Below are positions 17,310 to 26,868 of a stretch of 64,000 nucleotides of DNA, in pieces. The notes under the pieces were generated by a model that made no database searches, was not told the origin of the DNA, and saw only the letters and a program-made list of their open reading frames with translations. The DNA is from SKHV01 sp963678565 (GTDB lineage: Bacteria > Bacteroidota > Bacteroidia > Bacteroidales > Prolixibacteraceae). The stretch is taken from the NCBI GenBank assembly GCA_963678565.1, contig OY782875.1, positions 1,302,001-1,366,000 on the forward strand, written 5' to 3'. Every line of letters starts with the position of its first letter. The first letter of the stretch is position 1. A program made the position numbers and the translations under genes.

Positions 17310-18083
17310 TTACCATTTTATCCATGGAGCTGTTCCATTATCAATCATTTCTTCCAGCTTATTTTTATCTCTTAAGGTATCCATTGGTTTCCAAAAACCA
17401 ATATGTTTGTATGTGTATAGCTGACCATCTTTGGCTAGGCTTTCAAGCGGTTGTCTTTCAAATACCGATTTGTCGCCATCTGTTATGTAGTTTAAAACTT
17501 CTGGTTGACAAACAAAAAAACCACCATTAATCCAACTTCCATCACCTTTCGGTTTTTCTTGAAAAGTAGTTACTCTATTTGTTTTGGATATTTGTAAAGA
17601 TCCAAACCTTCCTTCAGGTTGAACCGCAGTCATGGTAATTGCTTTTCCATGATTTTTATGGAAATTAATAATCTCGGGAATATTTACATCTGCTACGCCA
17701 TCACCATAGGTAAGCATAAACGGTTCGTTATCAAGATATTTTTGAACTCTTTTAATTCGACCACCTGTCATGGTCTCAAAACCAGTGTCAATTAAGGTAA
17801 CTTTCCATGGTTCTGCATGAGGAGCATGATGGGTAATTAGATTATTTTCCATATCAATAGTCATGTCTGACATATGACTATAATAATTGACAAAATATTC
17901 TTTGATCATATAACCTTTGTAACCACATAGAATTACAAATTCATTAAAACCATAGTGGGAATAAATTTTCATTATGTGCCATAAAATTGGTTTTCCACCA
18001 ATTTCAACCATTGGTTTTGGTTTTAGAGTTGTTTCTTCAGAAAGTCGTGACCCAAGTCCTCCTGCCAATATTAATACTTTCAT
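17310..18083 (-). CDS. rfbF: Glucose-1-phosphate cytidylyltransferase
   Basis: A 257-residue nucleotidyltransferase. It begins VLILAGGLGSRLSEETTLKP, the CTP-binding loop typical of RfbF, and continues with KPMVEIGGKPILWHIMKIY, the metal-binding YGDGVADV, and EKPKGDGSWINGGFFV. It makes CDP-glucose from glucose 1-phosphate and CTP, the first committed step toward the 3,6-dideoxyhexose. It is separated by 104 bases from the upstream flippase gene and by 24 from rfbG. The 104-base gap could hold a promoter of its own for the sugar genes, but I see no clear consensus there. Confidence 0.95.
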   Translation of the reverse strand: MKVLILAGGLGSRLSEETTLKPKPMVEIGGKPILWHIMKIYSHYGFNEFVILCGYKGYMIKEYFVNYYSHMSDMTIDMENNLITHHAPHAEPWKVTLIDTGFETMTGGRIKRVQKYLDNEPFMLTYGDGVADVNIPEIINFHKNHGKAITMTAVQPEGRFGSLQISKTNRVTTFQEKPKGDGSWINGGFFVCQPEVLNYITDGDKSVFERQPLESLAKDGQLYTYKHIGFWKPMDTLRDKNKLEEMIDNGTAPWIKW

Positions 18084-18187
18084 GCTAAAGCAATATCATA
18101 TTTAAAATCAAAAATTATCATTCGTTGTCGTAAAATAATTCAAAATTATGCAGACACACAAAGGTAAAAAATTGAATATAAGATCAA

Positions 18188-19633
18188 CTATGATTTTAGT
18201 CTTTCTAGGAGAATGTCGGTGATGCTAATTTTTTTTCGCAGGAGTAAAATTAGGCCAGAATAACTAAGGATACCGATTATAATGCAAAGTATAAAATGAG
18301 AAATTTGTTCTGTTGGTGTCATTAAGCGTTTACTCCACCAAACGATTAAGCACATAAAAAAGGTTGATATTACAATAGGATAAAGACTCCGAATAAAATC
18401 GAGGAAGGGCAATTTTATATTTTTTGCACTAAAGATATAGATAGGAATAATTTGAATACCATAGACAATAATATATGCATAAACCAATCCTATTACTCCA
18501 TTGTATTTGAGCCCTAAATAAAAGCCAATAGCATAAACTGGTAAGCTAATCAGGTTTATTTTTAAGGGGATATCTGGTCTTCCTGTATTTAAATACAATA
18601 CTCCATTGACCGTAAAAATTGATTGCGGAATAGCAACCAGTGCTAAAAGCGAAAGAATAGGAATTGTTTGTAGCCATTTTTCACCCAAAATTATTGAGAC
18701 AAATGACTCAGAAAGAAGTGCAAACCCGGCTAATAATGGAAATGTTACTAACGCAATCGTTTGAATAACTTTTAAGTATACCAACCTTATTCTATCGATA
18801 TCATTGTTGATGCTTGAGAATGATGGGAAGAGTACATCTTTAATAACATTACTGATGTTTCTAATTGGTAATAACATAATTTGGTATGCCATATTATAGA
18901 CTCCCAAAGCCTGTTTGCCAATTATTTTACCAATCATCAAATTGTCAAGATTACGCATCCAATAGGTTAAGAATCCATTGGCTGTTACACTAAAACTATA
19001 CTTCCACAGTACTTTTATTTTGTCGAGGCTGAAATTAAAACTAGGTTTGTAGTTCGAAACAAATAATACAATGATTGTTCTAAATACCATATTTATTACT
19101 GCACGAAATACCAAACTCCAAACACCAAAACCATAATAGGCAAAAACAATTGCTACAACCGATGATAGCAATAGTGATATATTTTCTACAATTGCTAATA
19201 GCTTAAAGTCAATTCGTTTCTTTAATTCAATGAAATTTACGAGTCCGAATGATTGTATTAAAAAGATGACCGAAACAACCTTAATTAAATTATTTAATTT
19301 GGGTTGGTCGTAAAAGTTTGAAATAACTGGAGAAAGGATGAAGAATAATGCCGAAAGGATCAGCCCAATTATGACATTTAATACAAATACAGAGTCTAAC
19401 TCTAATTTTGAATTTTCTTTCTTATAAATCAACGCCTGTCCAAAACCAAAGTCTGTGAAAAGCATTCCAAAACTTGAGAAGACTGTGATCATAGCAAACA
19501 TACCATAATCATCAGGAGATAGTAATCTTGCAAGAATGATAGAAAAAATAAATTGCAAAGCTTGAGTTGCGAATTTATTTAGAAATGACCATTTAAATCC
19601 TTTGAGTGCATTTGATTTGAACTGGCTATACAT
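18188..19633 (-). CDS. Polysaccharide flippase, MOP superfamily (WzxC-like)
   Basis: A 481-residue integral membrane protein with about 12 to 14 hydrophobic helices along its length. The N-terminal FKSNALKGFKWSFLNKFATQ and the following LARLLSPDDYGMFAMITVFSSFG are typical of the WzxC/PST branch of the MOP exporters. These proteins flip undecaprenyl-diphosphate-linked oligosaccharides across the inner membrane. Its start overlaps the end of the sulfotransferase gene by eight bases, so the two are translationally coupled. No Wzy-type polymerase was recognised in the window, so how the repeat unit is polymerised, if at all, is open. Confidence 0.85.
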   Translation of the reverse strand: MYSQFKSNALKGFKWSFLNKFATQALQFIFSIILARLLSPDDYGMFAMITVFSSFGMLFTDFGFGQALIYKKENSKLELDSVFVLNVIIGLILSALFFILSPVISNFYDQPKLNNLIKVVSVIFLIQSFGLVNFIELKKRIDFKLLAIVENISLLLSSVVAIVFAYYGFGVWSLVFRAVINMVFRTIIVLFVSNYKPSFNFSLDKIKVLWKYSFSVTANGFLTYWMRNLDNLMIGKIIGKQALGVYNMAYQIMLLPIRNISNVIKDVLFPSFSSINNDIDRIRLVYLKVIQTIALVTFPLLAGFALLSESFVSIILGEKWLQTIPILSLLALVAIPQSIFTVNGVLYLNTGRPDIPLKINLISLPVYAIGFYLGLKYNGVIGLVYAYIIVYGIQIIPIYIFSAKNIKLPFLDFIRSLYPIVISTFFMCLIVWWSKRLMTPTEQISHFILCIIIGILSYSGLILLLRKKISITDILLERLKS

Positions 19634-20495
19634 TCTTCCAGAAGTTTAAAGGTTTATTGGCATATTTAAGTACCTTTTCAATCTCAGGAGTTAATATTTC
19701 ATATATTTCAGACTCTGTTTTTTCTGAAATTTTCACCTTGTAATTAATTTCTTTAGGACCGATACTAATTTTGAATAGTCGAGCGGTAGCTTTTAACAAA
19801 GTAAATAGCCGTTGGTGTTTTTGGAGTTTAATGTACCATGTTCTTGCTCTTTTTTTGCCCACACTGCTATTCTCTTTTTTAAATATTGCATCATTAATTT
19901 CCGGTTTGATTTCAAGGAAATCACACATGCGTTGATATACTTCAAGAGGATCAGTTGCCAGATCTTCAAAAAATAATAGCAAAATATTCTGATCTTTAAA
20001 ATATTGCTTATAACTCTCAACATGTGTCCAGTATTTACATGCTTCTAAGAACGTTGGGTATTCAAAAATTGCTTTTTTGAAGTTCTTTGGCATCAATGGT
20101 ACTTCAACGTCTGTATAATTTTTGTAAATATGGGTATGCCAATGACCTGTAGATAAAGTTTGTCTCCAAGCCGATTTTAGTCGACCGATTGGCTCCCTTA
20201 TTACATAGATAATTTTAGCGTCAGGATTGTAACTGTACAGTCGTTCGGCGATATCTGGAATTAATGTTGTTTCGGAGTAAATTGGAGATGCCTCTCCAAT
20301 AATTTTTTCTTCATTTACATCTTTGAACAGTGCATGGTATTCATCCAATCGTTTGTGAAAATCACTGAATGAAAAGAACCAAGGTTCTTTTGGGGTTGAC
20401 ATAAAAACTTTAGAATGCGAATTCAACATATTCCAAAGAGTTGTTGTCCCACATTTTGATGCTCCAATAATAAATAAATTTGGCTTTTTATCCAT
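19626..20495 (-). CDS. PAPS-dependent carbohydrate sulfotransferase
   Basis: A 289-residue protein of the sulfotransferase family. The 5'-phosphosulfate loop is GASKCGTTTLWNML (about residues 11-24) and the 3'-phosphate site is IIYVIREPIGRLKSAW. Such enzymes move sulfate from 3'-phosphoadenosine 5'-phosphosulfate to a sugar hydroxyl or amine. It lies between the UDP-sugar dehydrogenase and the flippase in the polysaccharide operon, so it most likely sulfates a sugar of the repeat unit before export. No transmembrane or signal segment is visible, so the site of action is cytoplasmic. Genes for PAPS synthesis are not in the window. Confidence 0.8.
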   Translation of the reverse strand: MDKKPNLFIIGASKCGTTTLWNMLNSHSKVFMSTPKEPWFFSFSDFHKRLDEYHALFKDVNEEKIIGEASPIYSETTLIPDIAERLYSYNPDAKIIYVIREPIGRLKSAWRQTLSTGHWHTHIYKNYTDVEVPLMPKNFKKAIFEYPTFLEACKYWTHVESYKQYFKDQNILLLFFEDLATDPLEVYQRMCDFLEIKPEINDAIFKKENSSVGKKRARTWYIKLQKHQRLFTLLKATARLFKISIGPKEINYKVKISEKTESEIYEILTPEIEKVLKYANKPLNFWKNV

Positions 20496-20553
20496 GCTGT
20501 TTTTTTGTATCCCTAATATTTTATGAATGTCCTTTGTTAAATTAACTTCGAAG

Positions 20554-21912
20554 TTATAATTTGAAAATAGAATCAGATTTTTCTTTGGTCATATTTCGAA
20601 GGTCAACAATTAGTTTGGCATGTTCTTGAATAAAGTTTATGTCGTAAGCCGAATGATTTGTTGTTAATACCACAACATCTGCAGAAATTAGTCGTTCTTT
20701 TGTCAGTTCTTCTGAGTTGAGTTTATTTCCACCCTCTGTTATGATATTTGGAATGTGCATATCGTTGTAAGTAACGATTCCTCCTTTTTTCAAAACAATA
20801 TCCATAATATGCAAGGCTGGAGATTCTCTAGCATCGTTAATGTTCGGTTTATACGCAACTCCGAGGAAGAATATTTTACTTCCATTTACTGATTTCTTAT
20901 TTTTATTGAGCGCTGTAGAAATTTTAATATACATGTAATGAGGCATTCGCATGTTTATGTGTCCTGCGGTATGGATCATGCTTAAGTCAAAATCGTACTG
21001 TTTTGCTATATGTTCCAAGTAGAATGGATCGAGTGGGATGCAGTGTCCTCCAACTCCTGGTCCTGGGTAAAACGCTTGAAAGCCAAAGGGTTTTGTTTTG
21101 GCAGCTTCAATAACTTCCCATATATCAATGTCCATCTTACCAGCTAATAAGGCAAGCTCATTGATTAAGCTTATGTTGATTAATCGATAAGTATTTTCAA
21201 GAATTTTGACCATTTCAGCCACTCTTGGAGAACTGACTGTATGAATTGTTTCAATTGCTTTTTTATAAATCTTTTCTCCAACTTCCAATCCATCTGAAGT
21301 AAGTGCTCCTAATACTTTAGGTGTGTTTTTTGTGTGAAAACTTTTGTTTCCTGGATCTACTCGTTCAGGGCTATAGGCTAACCAGAAGAAATTATTATTG
21401 TCAAGCGATATCGAGTCAAGCTCTGATAATTCTGTGAAATTTGAATTGTATTTTAATGCTTCTGTAATGATTGGGTACATTACTTCTTCTGTTGTTGTTG
21501 GATATGTTGTGCTTTCAAGACTAATGAAGGTTCCTGGCTTCATATACCTTCCTATGTCGGAACAAGCAGTTTCAATATAACTCATATCCGGTTTTCGGAA
21601 TCGATCTAGTGGGGTTGGAACAGCAATTATGATTGCATCACATTCTGATAAACGAGAGAAATCAGTTGTTGCACTAAGTGAAATATTATCAACAACTTCT
21701 TTTAATTTCGTATCACGAATATCTTCAATGTAGTTCGTGCCATTATTAATTTTATCTACTTTTTCTTGATTCTTATCAAAACCAATGGTTTTTACTTTTG
21801 ATTCAGCAAAACTAACAGCTAAAGGTAGGCCTACATATCCTAATCCGATTACTCCAATAACCTCTTTGTTGTTGTTGATTTTTTCAAGAATTTGATTTTT
21901 AAAATTAATCAT
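20554..21912 (-). CDS. UDP-sugar 6-dehydrogenase, UDP-N-acetylglucosamine type (WbpA-like)
   Basis: A 452-residue nucleotide-sugar dehydrogenase: N-terminal Rossmann motif GVIGLGYVGLPLAV (20-33), the SPERVDPGN segment, the catalytic Cys291 in GPGVGGHCIPLDPFYL, and a third domain with FFLGVAYKPNINDARESPAL. The SPERVDPGN and GGHCIPLDPFYL forms are those of the UDP-HexNAc dehydrogenase group (WbpA, TviB). It would oxidise UDP-GlcNAc to UDP-GlcNAcA, the substrate of WlbA in this same locus, though the two operons are 12 kb apart. About 25 residues near 158-178 (TELSELDSISLDNNN) look like a small insertion. It is the first gene of the large minus-strand operon. UDP-glucose as substrate is less likely. 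Confidence 0.85.
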   Translation of the reverse strand: MINFKNQILEKINNNKEVIGVIGLGYVGLPLAVSFAESKVKTIGFDKNQEKVDKINNGTNYIEDIRDTKLKEVVDNISLSATTDFSRLSECDAIIIAVPTPLDRFRKPDMSYIETACSDIGRYMKPGTFISLESTTYPTTTEEVMYPIITEALKYNSNFTELSELDSISLDNNNFFWLAYSPERVDPGNKSFHTKNTPKVLGALTSDGLEVGEKIYKKAIETIHTVSSPRVAEMVKILENTYRLINISLINELALLAGKMDIDIWEVIEAAKTKPFGFQAFYPGPGVGGHCIPLDPFYLEHIAKQYDFDLSMIHTAGHINMRMPHYMYIKISTALNKNKKSVNGSKIFFLGVAYKPNINDARESPALHIMDIVLKKGGIVTYNDMHIPNIITEGGNKLNSEELTKERLISADVVVLTTNHSAYDINFIQEHAKLIVDLRNMTKEKSDSIFKL

Positions 21913-22223
21913 AATAGCAGCGGATGTATAATACTAATGAATGTTTTGTTAATTGTAATCTATCTTTTAAACTAAATAGAATGAAACCCGATATACACAA
22001 GTTCTATCTTTAAAATCAGTCCAAATATAATTAATCTGTTTTTAGTGTACATATTGATCTAATGTAGAATTTGTTTTCGGAGTTCAGATCTCGGCTAGTC
22101 TCAGGAATTAAGTGATGAATTTTAATTAAAATTGTAACTTCTTTTTTAATTAATTATTTGAACCTATTTTAGTCAATCTTTTTGAGCATTAGTATTGATT
22201 GTCGTTTAACCATATTTTAAAGT
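21913..22223. other. Divergent intergenic region, AT-rich, no gene
   Basis: These 311 bases separate the minus-strand polysaccharide operon from a plus-strand glycosyltransferase gene, so promoters for both are expected. On the minus strand a TATATTTG box (complement at 22022-22029) fits the Bacteroidota -7 consensus TAnnTTTG, but no TTTG lies at the right distance upstream. No tRNA, riboswitch or repeat was recognised. The region is strongly AT-rich. Confidence 0.4.
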
Positions 22224-23066
22224 ATGATTTCAGTCGTTATTCCAACATATAATCGTGCAAATACAATCCTAAATTCCATTAATTCGGTTTTAAATCAAAC
22301 CTATGAAGATTTAGAACTAATCATTGTTGACGATTGTTCCAGTGACAATACCCAAGAGGTGGTCGAATCTATTGGAGATTCACGAATACGGTATCATAAA
22401 TTGGAGCAAAATAGCGGTGCTTGCCATGCTCGTAATGTTGGGATTTTAATGGCGAATGGGCAATATGTCGCTTTTCAGGATAGTGACGATATTTGGTTTG
22501 AAAACAAGTTAAGTGAGCAGGTAAAAGCATTTGACAAAAATCCCGATGCTGATATGGTCTTTTGTAGTTTTAGAAGAGACTATGGTTTAAATAGGGTGGT
22601 TCCTGATCCTTCAAATCTTAATACTTCTGGAAAAATATTTCATACACTGATCAAGAAAAATTTCATTAGCACCATCACAATTTTATGTAAGAAGGATGTG
22701 TTGGAAGCATTGGGCGGATTTGATGAGTCTTTACCGGCAATGCAAGATTGGGAATTAAGTTTAAGAATTGCATGCAGTTATAATATTTATCATTTAAAAA
22801 TGGTATTAGCTGAAGCAATGATTTCACCAGATAGTATTTCTAGCAAGAAGGCTCGTGTTGTAACTGCGATGGAAAGAGTTTTATCGAAGCATATTGACAA
22901 ACTTTCTGACTCTGAAATTAAAGACTGGAAATTTAAAATGGCAAATGTTGCCAGCGATGGAGGAATTAAGAATATTGCCCGAAATTATTTTAAAGAAAGT
23001 TCTGATTTATATTCAAAGAGAGGAATTTTTTCTTTATTGAATTATTTCAAACTTTATTTTAGTTAA
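22224..23066 (+). CDS. Glycosyltransferase family 2
   Basis: A 280-residue GT-A enzyme with ISVVIPTYNRANTILNSINS, IVDDCSSDNTQEVV and the metal site FQDSDDIWF (about residues 89-97), the fullest set of GT2 motifs among the transferases here. A later segment (GGFDESLPAMQDWELSLRIA) carries the usual ED/ExD acceptor-activating region. It stands alone on the plus strand at the edge of the polysaccharide locus, 93 bases before the YfhO-like gene. It probably belongs to the same surface polysaccharide system, but that is inferred from position only. Confidence 0.85.
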   Translation: MISVVIPTYNRANTILNSINSVLNQTYEDLELIIVDDCSSDNTQEVVESIGDSRIRYHKLEQNSGACHARNVGILMANGQYVAFQDSDDIWFENKLSEQVKAFDKNPDADMVFCSFRRDYGLNRVVPDPSNLNTSGKIFHTLIKKNFISTITILCKKDVLEALGGFDESLPAMQDWELSLRIACSYNIYHLKMVLAEAMISPDSISSKKARVVTAMERVLSKHIDKLSDSEIKDWKFKMANVASDGGIKNIARNYFKESSDLYSKRGIFSLLNYFKLYFS

Positions 23067-23159
23067 GTTACACCATTGATCACTATAGTTAAATTACCCC
23101 AATTCCCAATGGTTTTTATACATTTGAAAACTATTAATTGAATCGAAAACAAAATCACA

Positions 23160-25652
23160 ATGTCAAATAATAAATTTAATCTATCCAGTAAAACACGAAA
23201 TATTGTCATTGCAATTGCTGGATTCTTTATTATCTCATTTATCTATTTCTCTCCACAGTTAAAAGGATATGTGATAAATGGATCAGATACTGTTCATTAT
23301 AAAGGGATGAGCAAAGAGGTTCGTGACTATCAGAAATCTACGGGTGAAAGTAGTTTGTGGACGAATTCGATGTTCGGAGGAATGCCTACGTTTTTGTCAG
23401 GAGCAAAATATAATGGTGAGTTGCTGAAAAAAGTTAGTGCTGTGTATTATAAAATTCCTCGACCAGCCAGTTATCTGATTATGAATTTCAGTATGTTTTT
23501 TGTACTACTGTTGTTGTTAGGTGTGAATGTTTGGGTGAGTTTTGTGGGGGCATTGGCTTTTGGAATGAATACGGCATTTTTTGTTTGGATGGATACAGGG
23601 CATATGACCAAGGCAAACACCTTAACTTTTATGGCATTATCCGTAGCTGGGGTTTTATTTGCTTATAATAAAAGCCGTTGGAAAGGATCTGTGATTGCTG
23701 CTATTGGAATTGCATTGATGCTCAGTGCAAATCATCCTCAAGTAACCTATTATGTTGGTTTAATGATTATTATTATTGTATTAACCTACATGGTTTATGC
23801 AATAAAAAACAAAGAATTACCCGATTTTATTAAAACCTCTCTTTTATTATTGGTTGCTGCAGTGTTGGCTTTTGGAACTAACTATGGCCGATTAGCGACC
23901 ACTTTAGAGTATGGCAAATATTCAATTCGCGGAGAATCTACTTTGGACAATTCGGATAATGAAAATAAAACGAAAGGTCTTGATAAATCATATATTCTAG
24001 AGTATAGTTACGATGTTGGTGAAGCTATTTCTGCATTTATTCCGCGCTTTAAAGGTGGAGGAATGGCAGAGCCACTTGGCGAAAATTCAAACTTTTATAA
24101 AGAATTAAAAAAGACACAAGGAGCAAAACGTGCAAAAGATATTGCATCGCATGCTCCTCTATATTGGGGATCACAACCTATTTCGGGTGCACCCTTTTAT
24201 TATGGAGCCGTGTTAGTGTTTCTCTTTGTTTTAGGATTGTTTGTTTTAAAAGGAAAAGAAAAGTGGTGGATTATAGTTACAGTTGTTTTTGCATTTCTTC
24301 TGTCATTGGGGAAAAATATACCGGCATTAGCACATTTCATGATCGATTATTTTCCGGGTTACAACAAATTTCGTGATGTTAAAAACATTATTATCATTCA
24401 GCAGTTTGCGATGGCAGTGATGGGAGCTTTAACTATTCGAGAATTAATTTCTGGTAAAATAGAAAAAGCAAAATTTATTAAATCATTGAAATATGCAGGT
24501 GGGATTGTAGGTGGTTTTGCTTTATTGTTTGCTGTAATTCCTGGATTGGCGGGAGATTTCATGGGAAAATCTGATGCTCAATACCTTCAAATGGGATGGC
24601 CTGAATCTTTAATCAATGCACTGCAAGCCGATCGTAAAGCAGTACTCCGCGCCGATGCGTTCCGCTCTTTTATGTTCGTTGCAATTGCAGCTGGCACCTT
24701 GTTTTTCTACTATACAAAAAAACTAAAAGGAAAGTATGCCCTCGTAATTTGGGCAATTTTAATAATGGTCGACATGTGGCCGGTGAATACTAAGTATTTG
24801 AATAACGACGACTTTGTTTCAAAGAGAAAAGCAGCACAACCTTACACTGCTTCAAAGGCCGATCAGTATATTCTAAAAGATAAAGAACTCGATTATCGAG
24901 TATTAAATATAACTGTGAACCCTTGGTCCGATGCATCTACATCTTATTTCCACAAATCAATTGGTGGTTATCATGGAGCAAAAATGCAACGCTATCAAGA
25001 GTTGGTCGAGAATCAACTTGCTAGAGAAACTCAGCAAATTCAAATTCGCTTGCAAAATATCAAAACCCAAGCCGATGTTGATGCAGTTTTTGAAGGTCTG
25101 AATGCGCTCAATATGTTGAATACCAAATATGTTATTTACAATCCAAATGCAGCACCTTTAATCAACAATAAAAAATTAGGAAATGCATGGTTTGTTGATA
25201 GCATTCAAGTTGTCTCAACAACTAATAAGGAGTTGGAATTAATCGATGATATTAATGTTTCAGAAGTAGCGCTGATACATAACGAGTTTGAAACTAAACT
25301 GAATAATGGCCTAATAAATTCAGCGGATGGTAGTATAACATTGAAAAGCTACGCTCCAAATAAATTGGTATATCGATCGGATGCCGAAGCCGATAAGATG
25401 GCAATATTTTCTGAAATATTTTATCCTGAAGGTTGGGTCGCAACTATCGATGGGGAAGAGACTTTAATTTTGAGAGCAAACCATGTGTTACGCGCGATGG
25501 TGATTCCAGCAGGTACTCATACAATTGAGTTTAGCTTTGAGCCAAAAACATATGAAATAGGCAATAACGTTTCCTTGGCATCTTCGTTAATCTTGCTCTT
25601 GGCAATCGGAGGGTTACTGTTTTTTGAAATAAAAGCAAGAATGAAGAAATAA
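23160..25652 (+). CDS. YfhO-family multi-pass membrane protein
   Basis: An 830-residue membrane protein. About twelve hydrophobic helices fill residues 14-555, followed by a large extracytoplasmic domain (about 560-790) and a final helix near 800-822. The GMPTFLSG and DTGHMTKANTLTFMALS segments are typical of Bacteroidota YfhO proteins, which are placed near the GT-C fold glycosyltransferases. Bacillus YfhO is linked to glycosylation of lipoteichoic acid; in Bacteroidota, which lack that polymer, the substrate is not known. It is followed after one base by ftsX. Its closeness to the polysaccharide locus may be chance, as this YfhO-ftsX order resembles a conserved housekeeping arrangement. Confidence 0.75.
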   Translation: MSNNKFNLSSKTRNIVIAIAGFFIISFIYFSPQLKGYVINGSDTVHYKGMSKEVRDYQKSTGESSLWTNSMFGGMPTFLSGAKYNGELLKKVSAVYYKIPRPASYLIMNFSMFFVLLLLLGVNVWVSFVGALAFGMNTAFFVWMDTGHMTKANTLTFMALSVAGVLFAYNKSRWKGSVIAAIGIALMLSANHPQVTYYVGLMIIIIVLTYMVYAIKNKELPDFIKTSLLLLVAAVLAFGTNYGRLATTLEYGKYSIRGESTLDNSDNENKTKGLDKSYILEYSYDVGEAISAFIPRFKGGGMAEPLGENSNFYKELKKTQGAKRAKDIASHAPLYWGSQPISGAPFYYGAVLVFLFVLGLFVLKGKEKWWIIVTVVFAFLLSLGKNIPALAHFMIDYFPGYNKFRDVKNIIIIQQFAMAVMGALTIRELISGKIEKAKFIKSLKYAGGIVGGFALLFAVIPGLAGDFMGKSDAQYLQMGWPESLINALQADRKAVLRADAFRSFMFVAIAAGTLFFYYTKKLKGKYALVIWAILIMVDMWPVNTKYLNNDDFVSKRKAAQPYTASKADQYILKDKELDYRVLNITVNPWSDASTSYFHKSIGGYHGAKMQRYQELVENQLARETQQIQIRLQNIKTQADVDAVFEGLNALNMLNTKYVIYNPNAAPLINNKKLGNAWFVDSIQVVSTTNKELELIDDINVSEVALIHNEFETKLNNGLINSADGSITLKSYAPNKLVYRSDAEADKMAIFSEIFYPEGWVATIDGEETLILRANHVLRAMVIPAGTHTIEFSFEPKTYEIGNNVSLASSLILLLAIGGLLFFEIKARMKK

Positions 25653-25653
25653 T

Positions 25654-26529
25654 ATGATAGAAGGACCTAAACCACTAAAACGAAAAATAATTAATTCTTA
25701 TTTCGTTTCTACTTTGAGCATTACCATGGTTTTGTTCTTGGTAGGGTTGATGTCCTTGTTGTTTTTAAATGTAAAGCAAGTTAATAATTTTATCCGTGAG
25801 AATATAGGGATAACTTTAGTCTTGTCTGAAGATATACGCCAAGTTGATTTGCTGAAATTGCAAAAGCTATTGAGTGCTCAACCTGAAATTAAAAGCGTTG
25901 ATATAGTCGATGCTGAAACTGCGGCTCAAGAATTCTCGGAAGAATTGGGGGAGGATTTCGTTGATTTCTTGGAGTATAACCCGCTTTCGGCTACTATGGA
26001 TTTAAAATTATTTGCAGCTTATACCCGAAAAGATAGCATTGCAAAACTCGAAAGCAAGTTTGAACAATTACCCAACGTAGAAGAAGTGTATTATCAACGC
26101 AATTTAGTGAGCCTTATCAATTCGAATTCAAGAAAGATTTCCTTGGTGTTAATTGCTTTAGCAGGGATTATGCTGACCATGTTTTCGGCATTAATTAACA
26201 ATACCATTCGTTTGTCGATTTACTCAAAGCGATTTATTCTTAAAACAATGCAATTGGCGGGAGCAACACAAGGTTTTATACGTAGGCCTTTTGTGATAAA
26301 AGCTGTCATTCATGGATTGGTAGGCGCTTTGCTTGCAAATATTTTGTTGGTGATTGTTGTTTACTCTTACTACACAAACTTCAACGAAATGTTTGCCTTT
26401 GAATTTGTTGAGATAATGATCATTCTAGGAGTAGTTGTATTTGTTTTTGGAATTCTCATTTCTTGGTTATCTACAGTGCTAGCTGTAAATAAGTTTTTAC
26501 GACTTCACTACGACGAACTTTTCTATTAA
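25654..26529 (+). CDS. ftsX: FtsX, cell-division permease-like protein
   Basis: A 291-residue membrane protein with the FtsX layout: one helix at about 25-45, an extracytoplasmic domain (about 50-165) and three helices at about 170-190, 222-245 and 255-280. The segments NIGITLVLSEDI and MQLAGATQGFIRRPFVIKAVIHGLVGA are typical; the second is the coupling loop that contacts FtsE. FtsEX controls peptidoglycan hydrolases at the septum. ftsE is not adjacent, which is common in Bacteroidota. The gene begins one base after the YfhO gene and precedes the DUF3098 and uppP genes. Confidence 0.9.
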   Translation: MIEGPKPLKRKIINSYFVSTLSITMVLFLVGLMSLLFLNVKQVNNFIRENIGITLVLSEDIRQVDLLKLQKLLSAQPEIKSVDIVDAETAAQEFSEELGEDFVDFLEYNPLSATMDLKLFAAYTRKDSIAKLESKFEQLPNVEEVYYQRNLVSLINSNSRKISLVLIALAGIMLTMFSALINNTIRLSIYSKRFILKTMQLAGATQGFIRRPFVIKAVIHGLVGALLANILLVIVVYSYYTNFNEMFAFEFVEIMIILGVVVFVFGILISWLSTVLAVNKFLRLHYDELFY

Positions 26530-26595
26530 TTCAGTTTTAACAATTTTTGTATTCTAACTTCTTGAATAATCGCTATCTTTATCGCGCAGAAAAAA

Positions 26596-26859
26596 ATGCC
26601 TTCTATGACAAATAAAGAAAACGAAGTTGTAAAAGAACAAACCTTTGCTTTGGGCAAAGAGAACTATAAATTAATGGTAATTGGTTTAGTTATCATCATC
26701 ATTGGGTTTTTACTAATGATGGGTGGTAGAAGTGAAGATCCAAGTGTCTTTAATCCCGAAGTTTTTTCTTTTAGAAGAATAACCCTTGCTCCACTTGTTG
26801 CTTTAGCTGGATTTCTTTTTGAGATTTATGCCATCATGAAGAAGCCTAAAACAAAATAA
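26596..26859 (+). CDS. DUF3098 small membrane protein
   Basis: An 87-residue protein with two membrane helices (about 27-44 and 62-80) joined by a short loop containing GGRSEDPSVFNPEVFSFRRIT, which is the signature region of DUF3098. The family is found in Bacteroidota and has no known function. It is regularly placed between ftsX and uppP, as here, so a role in envelope or cell-wall lipid metabolism is plausible but unproven. The basic C-terminus (KKPKTK) should face the cytoplasm. The nine-base gap to uppP points to co-transcription. Confidence 0.8.
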   Translation: MPSMTNKENEVVKEQTFALGKENYKLMVIGLVIIIIGFLLMMGGRSEDPSVFNPEVFSFRRITLAPLVALAGFLFEIYAIMKKPKTK

Positions 26860-26868
26860 TTTCCTTAA

